Below, piece after piece: positions 26,675 through 35,657 of a stretch of 64,000 nucleotides of DNA. Each line of letters begins with the position of its first letter. The stretch's first letter is position 1. A model generated the notes under the pieces. It saw only the letters and a list, made by a program, of their open reading frames with translations, did not search any database and was not told the DNA's origin. The stretch lies in contig DIWP01000001.1 in the NCBI GenBank assembly GCA_002423545.1, positions 269,563-333,562 of the forward strand, in the 5' to 3' direction. This DNA comes from Thermoleophilia bacterium UBA6103 (GTDB lineage: Bacteria; Actinomycetota; Thermoleophilia; UBA2241). A program made the translations under genes and the position numbers.

Positions 26675-28042
26675 ATGGCCAAGGTGATCGTGCTCGGTGG
26701 AGGACCGGCCGGCTACGTGGCGGCGCTGCGGGCGGCCCAGCTCGGGGCCGCCGTGACCGTGGTCGAAGGTCGCGAGATCGGAGGCACCTGCCTCAACCGC
26801 GGCTGTATCCCGACCAAGTCGATGGTGGCCAGCGCCGAGCGACTGCGGCAGGCGCGTGAGAGCGCCGGCTTCGGCGTCGTGGTGCCCGAGGCCGGCATCG
26901 ACTTCGCGGCCGTCATGGCGCACGCGCGAGCCTCGAGCGAGCAGCTCCGCGGCGGCGTCGAGCAGCTGCTCAAGGCGCGCAAGGTGGAGGTCGCGCCGTC
27001 ACGCGGCCGCCTGGTGACGCCGCGCGTCGTCGAGTACGGCGCCGAGCATCATGTGGAAGGCGACGCCGTCATCGTCGCCACCGGGTCGGAGCCGGTGCGG
27101 CTGCCGTTTCTGCCCGACGACCCGCGCATCGTCACCAGCGACGAGCTGCTGCGCATCGAGGAGCTGCCGCAGCGGCTGGCGATCATCGGCGGCGGCGTCA
27201 TCGGCTGCGAGTTCGCCGCCGTCTTCGCCGAGCTCGGCTCGCAGGTGACGGTGGTCGAGCTGCTCGATCAGCTGCTGCCGGGCGAGGACAAGCGTGTGGG
27301 CCAATCGTTGCAGCGGGCGTTCAAGAAGCGCGGCATCGCCGCTCACGTCAAGACGAAGGTCGAGGCCGTGGACGCCGACCAGACGGGCGTGACGTTGCGC
27401 CTGGCCGGCGGCGCCACCGTCGAAGCAGACCTGGTGCTGCAGAGCGTCGGCCGGCGTCCGGTCAGCGCCGGCGCCGGCCTCGAAAACGTGGGCGTCGGCA
27501 TCGACGAGCACGGGTTCATCGAGGTCGACGAGACAGCGCGGACCACGGTCGACGGCATCTTCGCCGCCGGCGACGCGGCCGGCGTGCCGATGTTGGCGCA
27601 CTGGGCCTACCATCAAGGCGCCATCGCGGCCGAGAACGCCGTCACCGGCTCGCGGCTCGAGGTCGACCGCAGGGTCGTTCCCAACTGCGTCTTCACCCAC
27701 CCCGAGGTGGCCACCTGCGGGCTGACCGAAGACAGGGCCGCGGCCCGGGGCGTGGAGATCGAGGTTGCCCACGTGCGCTTCAACGGCAACTCCAAGGCTG
27801 TCGTGGAAGAGGAGAACGACGGCTTCATCCGCATCGTCACCGACGCTGGTTCGGGCGTGGTGCTGGGCGCCTCCATGATGGGTCCGCGGGTCACGGAGCT
27901 GATCCACGAGATCGCCCTGGCGGCCTCGGCCGGTCTCACGCTGGACGCGGTGTGGCGCACGATCCACGCGCACCCGACGCTCTCCGAGGCTGTCGGCGAG
28001 GCGGCGCTCTCCGCCGCCGGTCGCGGGATGCACAGTCTGTGA
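26675..28042 (+). CDS. lpdA: Dihydrolipoyl dehydrogenase
   Basis: The 455-residue L protein of the glycine cleavage complex reoxidises dihydrolipoyl-GcvH with NAD+. It has the FAD motif GGGPAGYVAA at 8-17, the redox pair C39/C44 in GGTCLNRGCIPTK, the NAD motif GGGVIGCEFA and the C-terminal HAHPTLSE with the catalytic His-Glu pair. The ATG at 26675 follows GAGGTGA. Confidence 0.95.
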   Translation: MAKVIVLGGGPAGYVAALRAAQLGAAVTVVEGREIGGTCLNRGCIPTKSMVASAERLRQARESAGFGVVVPEAGIDFAAVMAHARASSEQLRGGVEQLLKARKVEVAPSRGRLVTPRVVEYGAEHHVEGDAVIVATGSEPVRLPFLPDDPRIVTSDELLRIEELPQRLAIIGGGVIGCEFAAVFAELGSQVTVVELLDQLLPGEDKRVGQSLQRAFKKRGIAAHVKTKVEAVDADQTGVTLRLAGGATVEADLVLQSVGRRPVSAGAGLENVGVGIDEHGFIEVDETARTTVDGIFAAGDAAGVPMLAHWAYHQGAIAAENAVTGSRLEVDRRVVPNCVFTHPEVATCGLTEDRAAARGVEIEVAHVRFNGNSKAVVEEENDGFIRIVTDAGSGVVLGASMMGPRVTELIHEIALAASAGLTLDAVWRTIHAHPTLSEAVGEAALSAAGRGMHSL

Positions 28043-29241
28043 CGAATCCGGCGGCAGAGGTACGCGGATCGACTGCCCCGGCCGGCGGCGGGACGATCGG
28101 CTCCACCGAAGCGGCCGCCGGGGCAGCGATCCAGCCTACCGCCGGGGGTGCGACCGAAGTCACCGGGGCAGCGGGTGCGGCGAGCGCTGTCGGAACGAGC
28201 GCAGCTGTCGAGGAGACCGCCGGCGGCACGAGCGCAGCGGCCGGCGCCGGCCGGAAGCCCGACTGGCTCAAGGTGAGCGTGCCGCCGGCGCGCGCCTTCC
28301 GCGCCACGGCGCGGGTGCTCGACGACCTCGATCTGCACACCGTCTGCAGCGAGGCGCGCTGCCCGAACAAAGGCGAGTGCTTCGCCGCCGGCACGGCGAC
28401 GTTCCTGATCCTCGGCGACCGGTGCACGCGCGACTGCCGCTTCTGCTCGGTGCGTCACGGCGCGCCGGACGGCGAGCCCGATGCCGACGAGCCGCGCCGT
28501 GTCGCGGCGGCGGCGACGCGGCTCGAGCTCCGACACGTGGTGGTCACCAGCGTCACGCGAGACGACCTCGCGGACGGCGGCGCCGCCCAGTTCGCCGCTG
28601 TGATCGGCGAGGTGCGGGCGGCGCTGCCGGACGCCACCATCGAAGTCCTCACGCCCGACTTCGGCGGCGACGAGGCGGCGCTGCGCGCCGTGCTGGTCGC
28701 CGCGCCCGATGTCTTCAACCACAACCTCGAGACCGTGCCGCGCCTGTACTCCCACGTCCGGCCGGCGGCAGACTACGACCGTTCGCTGGAGGTACTGAGC
28801 CGGGCGGCTCAGTGGCCGGGCGCTGCGACCGCCGATCCGGCACGCCGGGCCGCGCCGTCGTCGTCCGCACCACACGCCCATCCGGCACGCCGCGCCGCGC
28901 AGTCATCGCGTGGCGCCGCCTCCGGCGGCGCGTGGCGTCCGGTCGTCAAGACCGGGCTCATGCTCGGACTGGGCGAGACACGCGCTGAGGTCGAGGCGGT
29001 GCTGCGGGACGCGCATGGGGCCGGCGTCGAAGTCGTCACCCTCGGACAGTACCTGCGGCCGGCGCCGGGATGTCTGCCGGTGGCACGGTACGTGACGCCG
29101 GAGGAGTTCGCGGAGTGGACGTCGTTCGGCGAGTCGGTCGGACTCGTCGTCGTCGCCGGACCGTTCGTCCGTTCGTCGTACCGGGCCGGCGAGGCGTTGG
29201 CCCGAGTCGCCGGGTCCCAGGCGCGGGGCCGCGGGTCGTGA
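28039..29241 (+). CDS. lipA: Lipoyl synthase
   Basis: The 400-residue radical SAM enzyme inserts two sulfurs into octanoyl groups. Auxiliary-cluster cysteines are C103, C108 and C114; radical SAM cysteines are C129, C133 and C136 in CTRDCRFC. Family blocks VTSVTRDDLADGG, FNHNLETV, KTGLMLGLGE and TLGQYLRP are intact. Two abnormal segments stand out: a 70-residue Ala/Gly/Thr-rich N-terminal extension, and an insert at about 261-297 made of two copies of a 45-bp repeat. The GTG start overlaps the lpdA stop (GTGA), so the extension is probably translated. Confidence 0.93.
   Translation: MTNPAAEVRGSTAPAGGGTIGSTEAAAGAAIQPTAGGATEVTGAAGAASAVGTSAAVEETAGGTSAAAGAGRKPDWLKVSVPPARAFRATARVLDDLDLHTVCSEARCPNKGECFAAGTATFLILGDRCTRDCRFCSVRHGAPDGEPDADEPRRVAAAATRLELRHVVVTSVTRDDLADGGAAQFAAVIGEVRAALPDATIEVLTPDFGGDEAALRAVLVAAPDVFNHNLETVPRLYSHVRPAADYDRSLEVLSRAAQWPGAATADPARRAAPSSSAPHAHPARRAAQSSRGAASGGAWRPVVKTGLMLGLGETRAEVEAVLRDAHGAGVEVVTLGQYLRPAPGCLPVARYVTPEEFAEWTSFGESVGLVVVAGPFVRSSYRAGEALARVAGSQARGRGS
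28835..28915 (+). repeat. 45-bp tandem repeat inside lipA
   Basis: The 13-mer ATCCGGCACGCCG recurs at 28835 and 28880 with similar flanks, encoding PARRAAPSSSAPHAH and PARRAAQSSRG. The unit lies inside a non-conserved insert of LipA. Confidence 0.6.
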
Positions 29242-30014
29242 CGGCGCGGACCGGGCGGCGTGACCATGTGCCGTCGCCGCCGGGCATCCGGGCCGTCCTC
29301 TTCGACGTCGACTACACGCTGATCCGGCCCGGCCCGGTCTTCGATGTGGAGGGCTACGTGCGCAACGGCCGCCGCTTTGGGCTCACGCTGGACCCGGAAC
29401 GCTGGCCGCTGGCGCAGCGGGCGGCCTGGGAGGCGGTCGAGCGGCGTCGTGCCGCCAACGGCCACGAGCACGACATGAGCCTCATCCCGGCCGTGACGCG
29501 GGCGGTCGTGAGTGCCCTGGCGGGTGAGGAGGCGTGCCGCTCGACGCCGGAGGCCTGTGAGGCGTGCGCACGCTACCAGGCCGACCAGTGGTGGGACCTG
29601 GCCAACTTCACCGTCTTCGAGGACGTGCAGCCCTGCCTGAAACGCCTGCGTTCCGCCTCCATGAAGATAGGCCTGGTCTCCAACACGAACCGCGACTTGC
29701 AGGCCGTGACGACGCACTTCGGCCTGGGGCCCTACGTGGATGTCGCGATCGCGTCGGTGGACGTCGGCGTGATGAAGCCGGAGCCGCAGATCTTTCTGGC
29801 GTGCCTCGACCGCCTCGGCTGCGGTCCCGAGGCGGCGGCCATGGTCGGCGACAACGAATACGACGACATGCGCGGCGCGCTGGCGGCCGGCTTCGCCCTG
29901 GCGGTCCTGCTGGACCGCAGAGGCCGTCAGCGCAAGCTGGCCGAGCGGGGCGAGCCGGTCCACGCTCCGGCCATCGAGTCACTCGACGAACTGCCGGCAC
30001 TGCTGGGGCTCTAA
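29238..30014 (+). CDS. HAD-superfamily hydrolase
   Basis: A 258-residue HAD phosphatase: motif I DVDYTL with D23 and D25, motif II SNTN, the motif III Lys in MKPEPQIF and motif IV GDNEYDD. The large cap between motifs I and II is helical (HAD-IA style). Substrate unknown. The GTG start overlaps the lipA stop (GTGA), making it the last gene of the riboswitch operon. Confidence 0.88.
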   Translation: MTARTGRRDHVPSPPGIRAVLFDVDYTLIRPGPVFDVEGYVRNGRRFGLTLDPERWPLAQRAAWEAVERRRAANGHEHDMSLIPAVTRAVVSALAGEEACRSTPEACEACARYQADQWWDLANFTVFEDVQPCLKRLRSASMKIGLVSNTNRDLQAVTTHFGLGPYVDVAIASVDVGVMKPEPQIFLACLDRLGCGPEAAAMVGDNEYDDMRGALAAGFALAVLLDRRGRQRKLAERGEPVHAPAIESLDELPALLGL

Positions 30015-30188
30015 ACCGGCCGGCGCACGCCGTGCCGGGGTCTCCTCTTGCTCGCGTTACCTTGATTTATGGCAGTCACAAGTCGAAAAGACCCTTGTCT
30101 TCTGACGGTCTGACTGTCAAGAGAGCCCGCCCCCAGTATCCGGAGCGACCGCTCATGCGGGCCGGGAGCGTCGCTCAGGGCAGGCGCG
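30015..30188. other. AT-richer spacer between convergent genes
   Basis: The part from about 30050 to 30120 is clearly lower in GC than its surroundings and contains small inverted repeats (AAGAC/GTCTT around 30093-30105, and GAGCGAC/GTCGCTC at 30143-30149 and 30170-30176). It may hold the terminators of both flanking genes. No ORF or classical RNA gene is visible. Confidence 0.4.
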
Positions 30189-31490
30189 TCAGCGCTTCTC
30201 GACCAGCGCGTACAGCGTCTGCGAGCCGGTGAGGTAGAGGATGCTGCGGCCGGCGGCGACCGGCGTGTAGCGGCCGTCGCCGAAGCGCCACAACTCCTTG
30301 CCGGTGCGGGCATCGAGGGCCCAGGTGCGCTTGGCGAAGCTGGAGACGTAGACCACGCCGTCGATCACCGCCGGCGCGCCGGAGACCGGCTTGCCGGTCG
30401 GAAAGCGCCAGCGGATGCGGCCGTTGCGGGCGTCGAAGCAGTAGAGCTGAGAGGTGTACGAGCCGACGAAGACCCGGTCCTGCCAGACGGCCGCCGACGA
30501 GTAGATGTAGGCGCCGGTGCCCTGGTTCCAGCGTGTGTTGCCGGTGCGCAGGTCGAGGGCGAAGAACGTGCCGCCGATGCTGCCGATGTAGGCGGTCCGA
30601 TAGGCCAGCGCGGCGGTGGCGTAGAACCTGTCCGAGCCGACCACGTAGCGGCTGGCGCGATGCTGCCAGAGCAGCTTGCCGCGGTAGTTGAGGCAGTAGA
30701 CGGAGCCGTCGTAGCTGCCGATCACCAGCCGGTCGTCGAGCAGTGCCGGGCTGCCGGTGACCTTGTCGCCGGTGCGGAAGCGCCACTGCAGCCGCTCCTT
30801 GAAGCGGTCGAGGGCGTAGACGGAGCCGTCCCAGCAGCCGGCGATGACCCAGCGACCCCAAATGAGCGGCGACGACTCACAGGGACTGTCGAACTTGTAG
30901 CGCCAGATGCCCTCGCCGGTCTCACGATCGAGGGCGAAGAGCCAGCCCTTGAGCGATGTGAGGTAGACGACGCCTTCGTGCACCGTGGGGCTGGAGGCGT
31001 ACTTGCCGCCGTATTTGCGCTTCCACACGAGGTCGCCGCTGGCCGCGTCGAGGCAGTAGATGGTGCCGCCGAGGGTGGTGAAGAACAGGCGGTCGCCGTC
31101 GATGCTGGGTGGGAACTCGAGCAGCGACTTGGCGGCGAACTTCCACTTGACGCGGAACGGGGGCCGCAGCGACACGTCGGGCTTGAAGCGGGTGCGGGCC
31201 GGGTCGTACCCGTACATCGGCCACGACCCCTGGTCCCGGTCGGCCTCTTCCGAGCCTGGCGACGGACTGCCGCCGGGCGACGCATCGTCGCCGGGGGATG
31301 GTGAGGCCGACGGTGAGGGCGAGGCCGAGGCGCCTGGGTCGCCGGCCATCGTGGAGGCGTCGGGAAACGGTGTGACCGGGCCGTCAGACCAGGGCCGGGC
31401 GATCAGCAGTGTGGCGCTCCCGGCGGCCACGACGACAGCGGCCGCCACGATGGCGGTCCACCAGCGCTTCGAGAGATGACGCACGCTCAC
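30189..31490 (-). CDS. Membrane-anchored PQQ-type beta-propeller protein
   Basis: A 433-residue protein with an N-terminal signal anchor (residues 10-33), a Pro/Ser/Asp/Gly-rich linker (about 40-90) and about seven PQQ-like repeats of 40-45 residues (LFFTTLGGTIYCLDAASGDLVWK, VYALDR, GSYDGSVYCL). This is a BamB/quinoprotein-type propeller without residues that would prove a redox cofactor, so scaffold or polymer-binding roles are possible. The GTG at 31490 is 7 nt from GGGAGG. It follows a paralogue by 55 nt on the same strand. Confidence 0.8.
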   Translation of the reverse strand: MSVRHLSKRWWTAIVAAAVVVAAGSATLLIARPWSDGPVTPFPDASTMAGDPGASASPSPSASPSPGDDASPGGSPSPGSEEADRDQGSWPMYGYDPARTRFKPDVSLRPPFRVKWKFAAKSLLEFPPSIDGDRLFFTTLGGTIYCLDAASGDLVWKRKYGGKYASSPTVHEGVVYLTSLKGWLFALDRETGEGIWRYKFDSPCESSPLIWGRWVIAGCWDGSVYALDRFKERLQWRFRTGDKVTGSPALLDDRLVIGSYDGSVYCLNYRGKLLWQHRASRYVVGSDRFYATAALAYRTAYIGSIGGTFFALDLRTGNTRWNQGTGAYIYSSAAVWQDRVFVGSYTSQLYCFDARNGRIRWRFPTGKPVSGAPAVIDGVVYVSSFAKRTWALDARTGKELWRFGDGRYTPVAAGRSILYLTGSQTLYALVEKR

Positions 31491-31545
31491 CCCCGGCCTC
31501 CCGCGGTGTGGTGTCCGTCGCCGCGCCTGTCCATCTCGTGCACCC

Positions 31546-32754
31546 TCACTTGGCCATGGTCAGGGCGTAGATGGTGCGGCTGCCCATGAGGATGAGCGAC
31601 TCGCCCCAGGTGACGGCCGGCGAGTAGCGGCCGTCGTCGTACTCCCACTCGATGCGGCCGACCTCGCCGTCGGCCGCGTACGTGCGTCCGGCGAAGGTGG
31701 AGAAGTAGACCAGGCCGCCGATCACCGAGGGGGCGCCGGAGACGGGCTCGCCGTCGCTGAAGGTCCAGAGCACGCGACCCTTGGCAGCGTCGAGGGCGTA
31801 GAACGTGCGATCGTAGGAGCCGAAGAACACGCGGTTGTTCCACACGGCGGCCGACGAGTAGATGCGTCCGCCGATGGTCCGCGACCAGCGCTCGTTGCCG
31901 GTGTTGACGTCGAGCGCGTACATGGTGCCGACCAGGCTGCCGATGTAGACGGTGTCGTAGGCGACCGCCGGTGTGGTGTAGAAGCGGTCGCGCAAGAAGA
32001 ACATGTGGCGGGCGCGGTAGCGCCACAGCTGGTTGCCGTCGTAGTCGACCGCGTAGACCGAGCCGTCGTAGGAGCCGAAGATGATGCGTCCTTTGTAGAG
32101 GGCCGGGCTCGAGTGGACGCGGTCGCCGGTCTGGAACTCCCAGATGACCTCACCGGTGCCTTTGTCGAGGGCGTAGACGGTGCCCTCCCAGCTGCCGAAG
32201 ATCACCCGGTCCTTCCAGATCAGTGGTGAGGACTCGGTCGGACTCTGCGTCTCGAAGGTCCATCTGACCTTGCCGGTGAAGCGATCGAGGGCGTAGACCA
32301 GGCCGCGCATCGAAGCGATGTAGACGCTGTCGCCGGAGATGGCCGGGGTGGTCGCCAGCTTGCCGCCGGTGTTGTAGCGCCAGAGGACCTTGCCGGTGGC
32401 CGCCCGGCAGCAGTAGACGTAGCCGTGGCCGGCGTTGAAGTAGAGCCGGTCGCCCCAGGTGGTGGGCGGGAACTCCAGCAGATCGCCGACATCGAGCTTC
32501 CACTTCACCTTGTACGGGGGGTGGAGCGTGCTGGTGGGGTTGGCGAAGGTCCGCGCCGGACCGTAGCCGTAGGCCGGCCACAGGTTCAGGCGCTGGAGGA
32601 TCGTGTCATCGGCGGTCGGTGGCGGGCCGGTGGCGGAGGCGGTCGGGAACGGCGTGATGGTGCGGTCGTCGGCGACGCCGGTGAGCACGGCGACGACCGT
32701 GATGACGGCGGCCATCAGGAGGGCGAGAGCGACTGTAAGGGTGATCCTCTTCAT
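31546..32754 (-). CDS. Membrane-anchored PQQ-type beta-propeller protein, paralogue
   Basis: A 402-residue paralogue of the gene just downstream, with the same plan: N-terminal hydrophobic anchor (residues 5-28), short linker (ITPFPTASATGPP) and PQQ-like repeats (YFNAGHGYVYCCRAATGKVLW, YALDKGTGEVIW). The shared ITPFP/VTPFP linker motif and repeat order point to tandem duplication. The ATG at 32754 has no obvious Shine-Dalgarno. Function unknown; probably extracytoplasmic. Confidence 0.8.
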   Translation of the reverse strand: MKRITLTVALALLMAAVITVVAVLTGVADDRTITPFPTASATGPPPTADDTILQRLNLWPAYGYGPARTFANPTSTLHPPYKVKWKLDVGDLLEFPPTTWGDRLYFNAGHGYVYCCRAATGKVLWRYNTGGKLATTPAISGDSVYIASMRGLVYALDRFTGKVRWTFETQSPTESSPLIWKDRVIFGSWEGTVYALDKGTGEVIWEFQTGDRVHSSPALYKGRIIFGSYDGSVYAVDYDGNQLWRYRARHMFFLRDRFYTTPAVAYDTVYIGSLVGTMYALDVNTGNERWSRTIGGRIYSSAAVWNNRVFFGSYDRTFYALDAAKGRVLWTFSDGEPVSGAPSVIGGLVYFSTFAGRTYAADGEVGRIEWEYDDGRYSPAVTWGESLILMGSRTIYALTMAK

Positions 32755-32784
32755 GGTGGGCGGCGCCCGCTGCGGGAGCGGGCG

Positions 32785-32801
32785 GTATCCGTATACGATA
32801 C
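32785..32801. promoter_or_regulatory. Near-palindromic AT-rich motif in the divergent propeller/selD spacer
   Basis: GTATC-C-GTATAC-GATAC forms an almost perfect 17-nt inverted repeat in an otherwise GC-rich spacer. It could be an operator or overlapping -10 elements for the divergent genes. Confidence 0.35.
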
Positions 32802-32920
32802 TCGATAGCGCCGTCTTCGACGCGCACCGGTCGTGATCCGCCCCGGCGGCGGGCCGACGACGGCGTCGTGTCGCTCACGCACGGGTATCGACCGGCGGAT
32901 CCCACAGGCACGATGAGGGC

Positions 32921-34087
32921 ATGACGAAGAACGAGCGCATACGGCTCACGCAGTACGCCGCCAAGAGCGGCTGAGCGGCCAAGATGGGTCCGTGCGACCT
33001 GCAGGCTCTGCTCGATACGCTGCCACGCGACACCGAGGCCTTCGCCCGTCTCCTCGAGACGCGCGACGACGCCGCCGTGACGCAGCTTCGCGACGACCTC
33101 TGCCTGGTGCAGACGGTCGACTTCTTCACGCCCATCGTCGACGATCCCTACTGGTTCGGCCAGATCGCCGCCGCCAACGCGCTGGCCGACGTCTACGCCA
33201 TGGGCGCCCGGCCGCTGACGGCCATGAACCTGGTCGGCTGGCCGGCCGAGATCGCGGCGGAGCACCTGGCGGCGGTGCTGCGCGGCGGCGCCGAGAAGGT
33301 CACAGAAGCCGGCGCCGAGCTGGCCGGCGGTCACACCATCGAGGACAAAGAGCCCAAGTACGGGCTGGCCGTCACCGGCATCGCTCGCCCCGAGGAGATC
33401 GTCTACAACGGCGGCGCCCTGCCGGGCGATGTCTTCGTGCTGACCAAGCCGCTGGGCATCGGCATCCTCGCCAGCGCGCTCAAGAAGGGCCTCATCGATG
33501 AGGACGACATGATGCCGGCGATCCGCGCCGCGGCGCATCTCAACGCCGCCGCCGCCCGCGCTATGCAGCGCGCCCAGGTGCACGCGTGCACCGACGTCAG
33601 CGGGTTCGGGCTGCTCGGCCACCTGAGCGAGATGCTCGACGCCAGCGGCTCGGGCGCCATGGAGCGTGAGGAGCCGCTCGGCGCCCGCATCGCGGTCGCC
33701 GCTGTGCCGCTGCACGAACGCGTCCTGGGCTTCGCCGCCGACGGCGTGTTCGCCGGCGGCCTGCGGAACAACCGCACGTTCCTCGCCGGCCGGGTGATCG
33801 ATGCGGCGCTCGCGGACGCGAGCACCAGCGCGACCGCAGGCGACGGGGCCGCGGCGGACGTCCGCGGAGCGGGACCTGACGGGGACGGCGGGCTGCTCGA
33901 CGAGTCGCCGGTGCTGGCGCTGTTCGACCCGCAGACGTCCGGCGGACTGCTGATGGCGGTGCCGCAGGAGCGGCTCGACCTGCTGCTGCGGGCGCTCGAC
34001 GAAGAGGGTGAAGAGGGCTGGCCGATCGGCGAAGCCGTCCGCGACCCCGAGGGCCGCATCCTGCTCGACAGGCACGCCGGCTCGTGA
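32921..34087 (+). CDS. selD: Selenide, water dikinase, selenocysteine-containing
   Basis: SelD makes selenophosphate from selenide and ATP. Reading from the ATG at 32921 gives MTKNERIRLTQYAAKSG, then an in-frame TGA at 32972, then AAKMGPCDLQ and the rest of the enzyme to 34087. The TGA falls exactly at the catalytic Cys/Sec position (C17 in E. coli), with the essential Lys three residues later (K21 here). It is therefore Sec18 in a 388-residue selenoprotein. Conserved downstream blocks are DPYWFGQIAAANALADVYAMGARP, GGHTIED and TDVSGFGLLGH. A non-conserved Ala/Gly/Asp insert occurs near residues 295-325. Ordinary gene callers would start it at 32984 and lose the active site. Confidence 0.95.
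32985..33001 (+). promoter_or_regulatory. Bacterial SECIS-type hairpin in selD
   Basis: Ten nucleotides after the UGA codon, TGGGTC (32985-32990) pairs with GACCTG (32996-33001), four Watson-Crick and two G-U pairs, around the 5-nt loop CGTGC. The 17-nt hairpin and its distance match the SelB-binding element of E. coli fdhF, including a GU in the loop. Confidence 0.65.
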
Positions 34088-34100
34088 CAGACGGGCCGCA

Positions 34101-35522
34101 GTGACGCCGACTGACGACGATACGGTGACGCCGCCGGGAGCGACGCCCTCAGAGCCCGACCACACCGACCGTCCGGTGAATGCAGAGAGCGATGATCTCG
34201 ATGGAGCGGTCGGCGGCGACACAGAGGCGCTTGATGTTGGTCTCGACACGCAGCCGCTGGTCGTCGGTGCGGACACGGAGCCTCTGGACGTCGCCTCCGA
34301 CGTTGCGCCTCCCACCGCTGCTCTGGACACGGAACGGCCGGGCGCCGGTGTCCACACGGAGTCTGGCGCCGGCGGTCCCGGCGCCGCCGGGCCTGCCGGG
34401 CGCGATCCGCAGGCGGCGGCTGCCACCCCGCCGCCGCGCCGTGCCGAGCGGCGCATCTACATGGGCAACGGCGTCTGGGCGCCGGTCGACGACTCCGGCG
34501 CCGCAGCTACCTCATCAGGCGCCCTCTTGCCGGCGGACCGGGCCGGCGGACCGGGTGCACCGGGGGTCCGTTTGTCACAGGGCCGTGCCGGGATGCCCGC
34601 CGCACCTGTACGAGTGGCGCCGCGCGGGACCGCGGCCGGGCCGTCGGCCGTCGAGCGGCCGACTGCATCGGCCTGGCCGCTGCGCATCCTGTTCTCCGTG
34701 CCGATCATATGGGGCGCCGCCCTGGCCGCCGGCGCCGCCGTCTACATGGTCGGCCTGGCCTTCGCGGCCGGGCAGCCCGACCTCTCGCGGCCGCTGCTCA
34801 TCCTGCTCGGTGTGGCGGCGCTGGCGGTGGCGCTGGCGCTGACCCTGGCGTGCGGCGCGCTCCTGCGCCGGTCCCTGCGCGGGCCGCTCCCGGTCGTCAT
34901 CCTGGCGATCCTGGGGGCCGGCATGGTCGCCGCCGTGGCGGTCGCGGTCCTGGTGTCCGCCAGTCTGCCGGTCGTCGCGGCGGCGCTGCTCCTGGGGTAC
35001 GCGGCCGCCGTGCTCGTCGCGTTCCGCATCGGCGGCGGCTCTTCCCGCGTCGTCGGCGTACGCCCGTTCGTCGTGCCGGGTGGACCCGGCGCATCGTCGC
35101 TCGACGAAGACACCCGGCAGTGGTCGTGGGAGCGGCCCCATGCCGGCGACGGCGCCACCGCGGTCTGGGTGCTCAGGGTGATCGCCGCCATCGTGGCCGT
35201 CGCGGCCGCCGTGCTCGTGGGTTTCGTGGCCTTCTCGCTGGCGGCGGAGTCGTTCATCGCCGGGCAGGAGGCACTCGGCTGGAGCGAGACGCTTCTGTCG
35301 GTCGCCTGGCAGGGCTCCGCCGGCTCCCGCATCCTGCACGTCCTCACTCTTGTCCTGGTCAACCTCGGGGGCGGGGCGCTGTACGGGATCCTGGCCTACG
35401 CGGCCGCTCGCAGTCTCGGTGGCTGGACGGGGCGCACGTATCGACTGTGGGCGATCGTCATGGCGGCGCTGGTCGTGGCCGGTATCGCTGCGTGGCTGCT
35501 CGACGGGACGCTGCCGAAGTGA
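34101..35522 (+). CDS. Membrane protein with long disordered N-terminus, within the sel cluster
   Basis: A 473-residue protein starts at a GTG 13 nt after selD. The first 190 residues are acidic, then Ala/Gly/Pro-rich low complexity, with a short conserved-looking patch RRIYMGNGVWAPVDD at about 113-128. The rest has about seven hydrophobic helices (roughly 200-305 and 355-470). No family is recognised. Its position between selD and selA suggests co-expression, but nothing in the sequence shows a selenium role. Confidence 0.65.
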   Translation: MTPTDDDTVTPPGATPSEPDHTDRPVNAESDDLDGAVGGDTEALDVGLDTQPLVVGADTEPLDVASDVAPPTAALDTERPGAGVHTESGAGGPGAAGPAGRDPQAAAATPPPRRAERRIYMGNGVWAPVDDSGAAATSSGALLPADRAGGPGAPGVRLSQGRAGMPAAPVRVAPRGTAAGPSAVERPTASAWPLRILFSVPIIWGAALAAGAAVYMVGLAFAAGQPDLSRPLLILLGVAALAVALALTLACGALLRRSLRGPLPVVILAILGAGMVAAVAVAVLVSASLPVVAAALLLGYAAAVLVAFRIGGGSSRVVGVRPFVVPGGPGASSLDEDTRQWSWERPHAGDGATAVWVLRVIAAIVAVAAAVLVGFVAFSLAAESFIAGQEALGWSETLLSVAWQGSAGSRILHVLTLVLVNLGGGALYGILAYAAARSLGGWTGRTYRLWAIVMAALVVAGIAAWLLDGTLPK

Positions 35523-35657
35523 CTCCGGCGGCCGGCGGGCGTCCGGGAGTCGGACCGATCGGGCGAGGAACGTCCTGTCTGCCGTTGGAGCGAGTCACGT
35601 GATGTCTCCGGCGACAACGCAGGTGACGGATAGCGCGCTGCCGGGGATGAATGCTCC

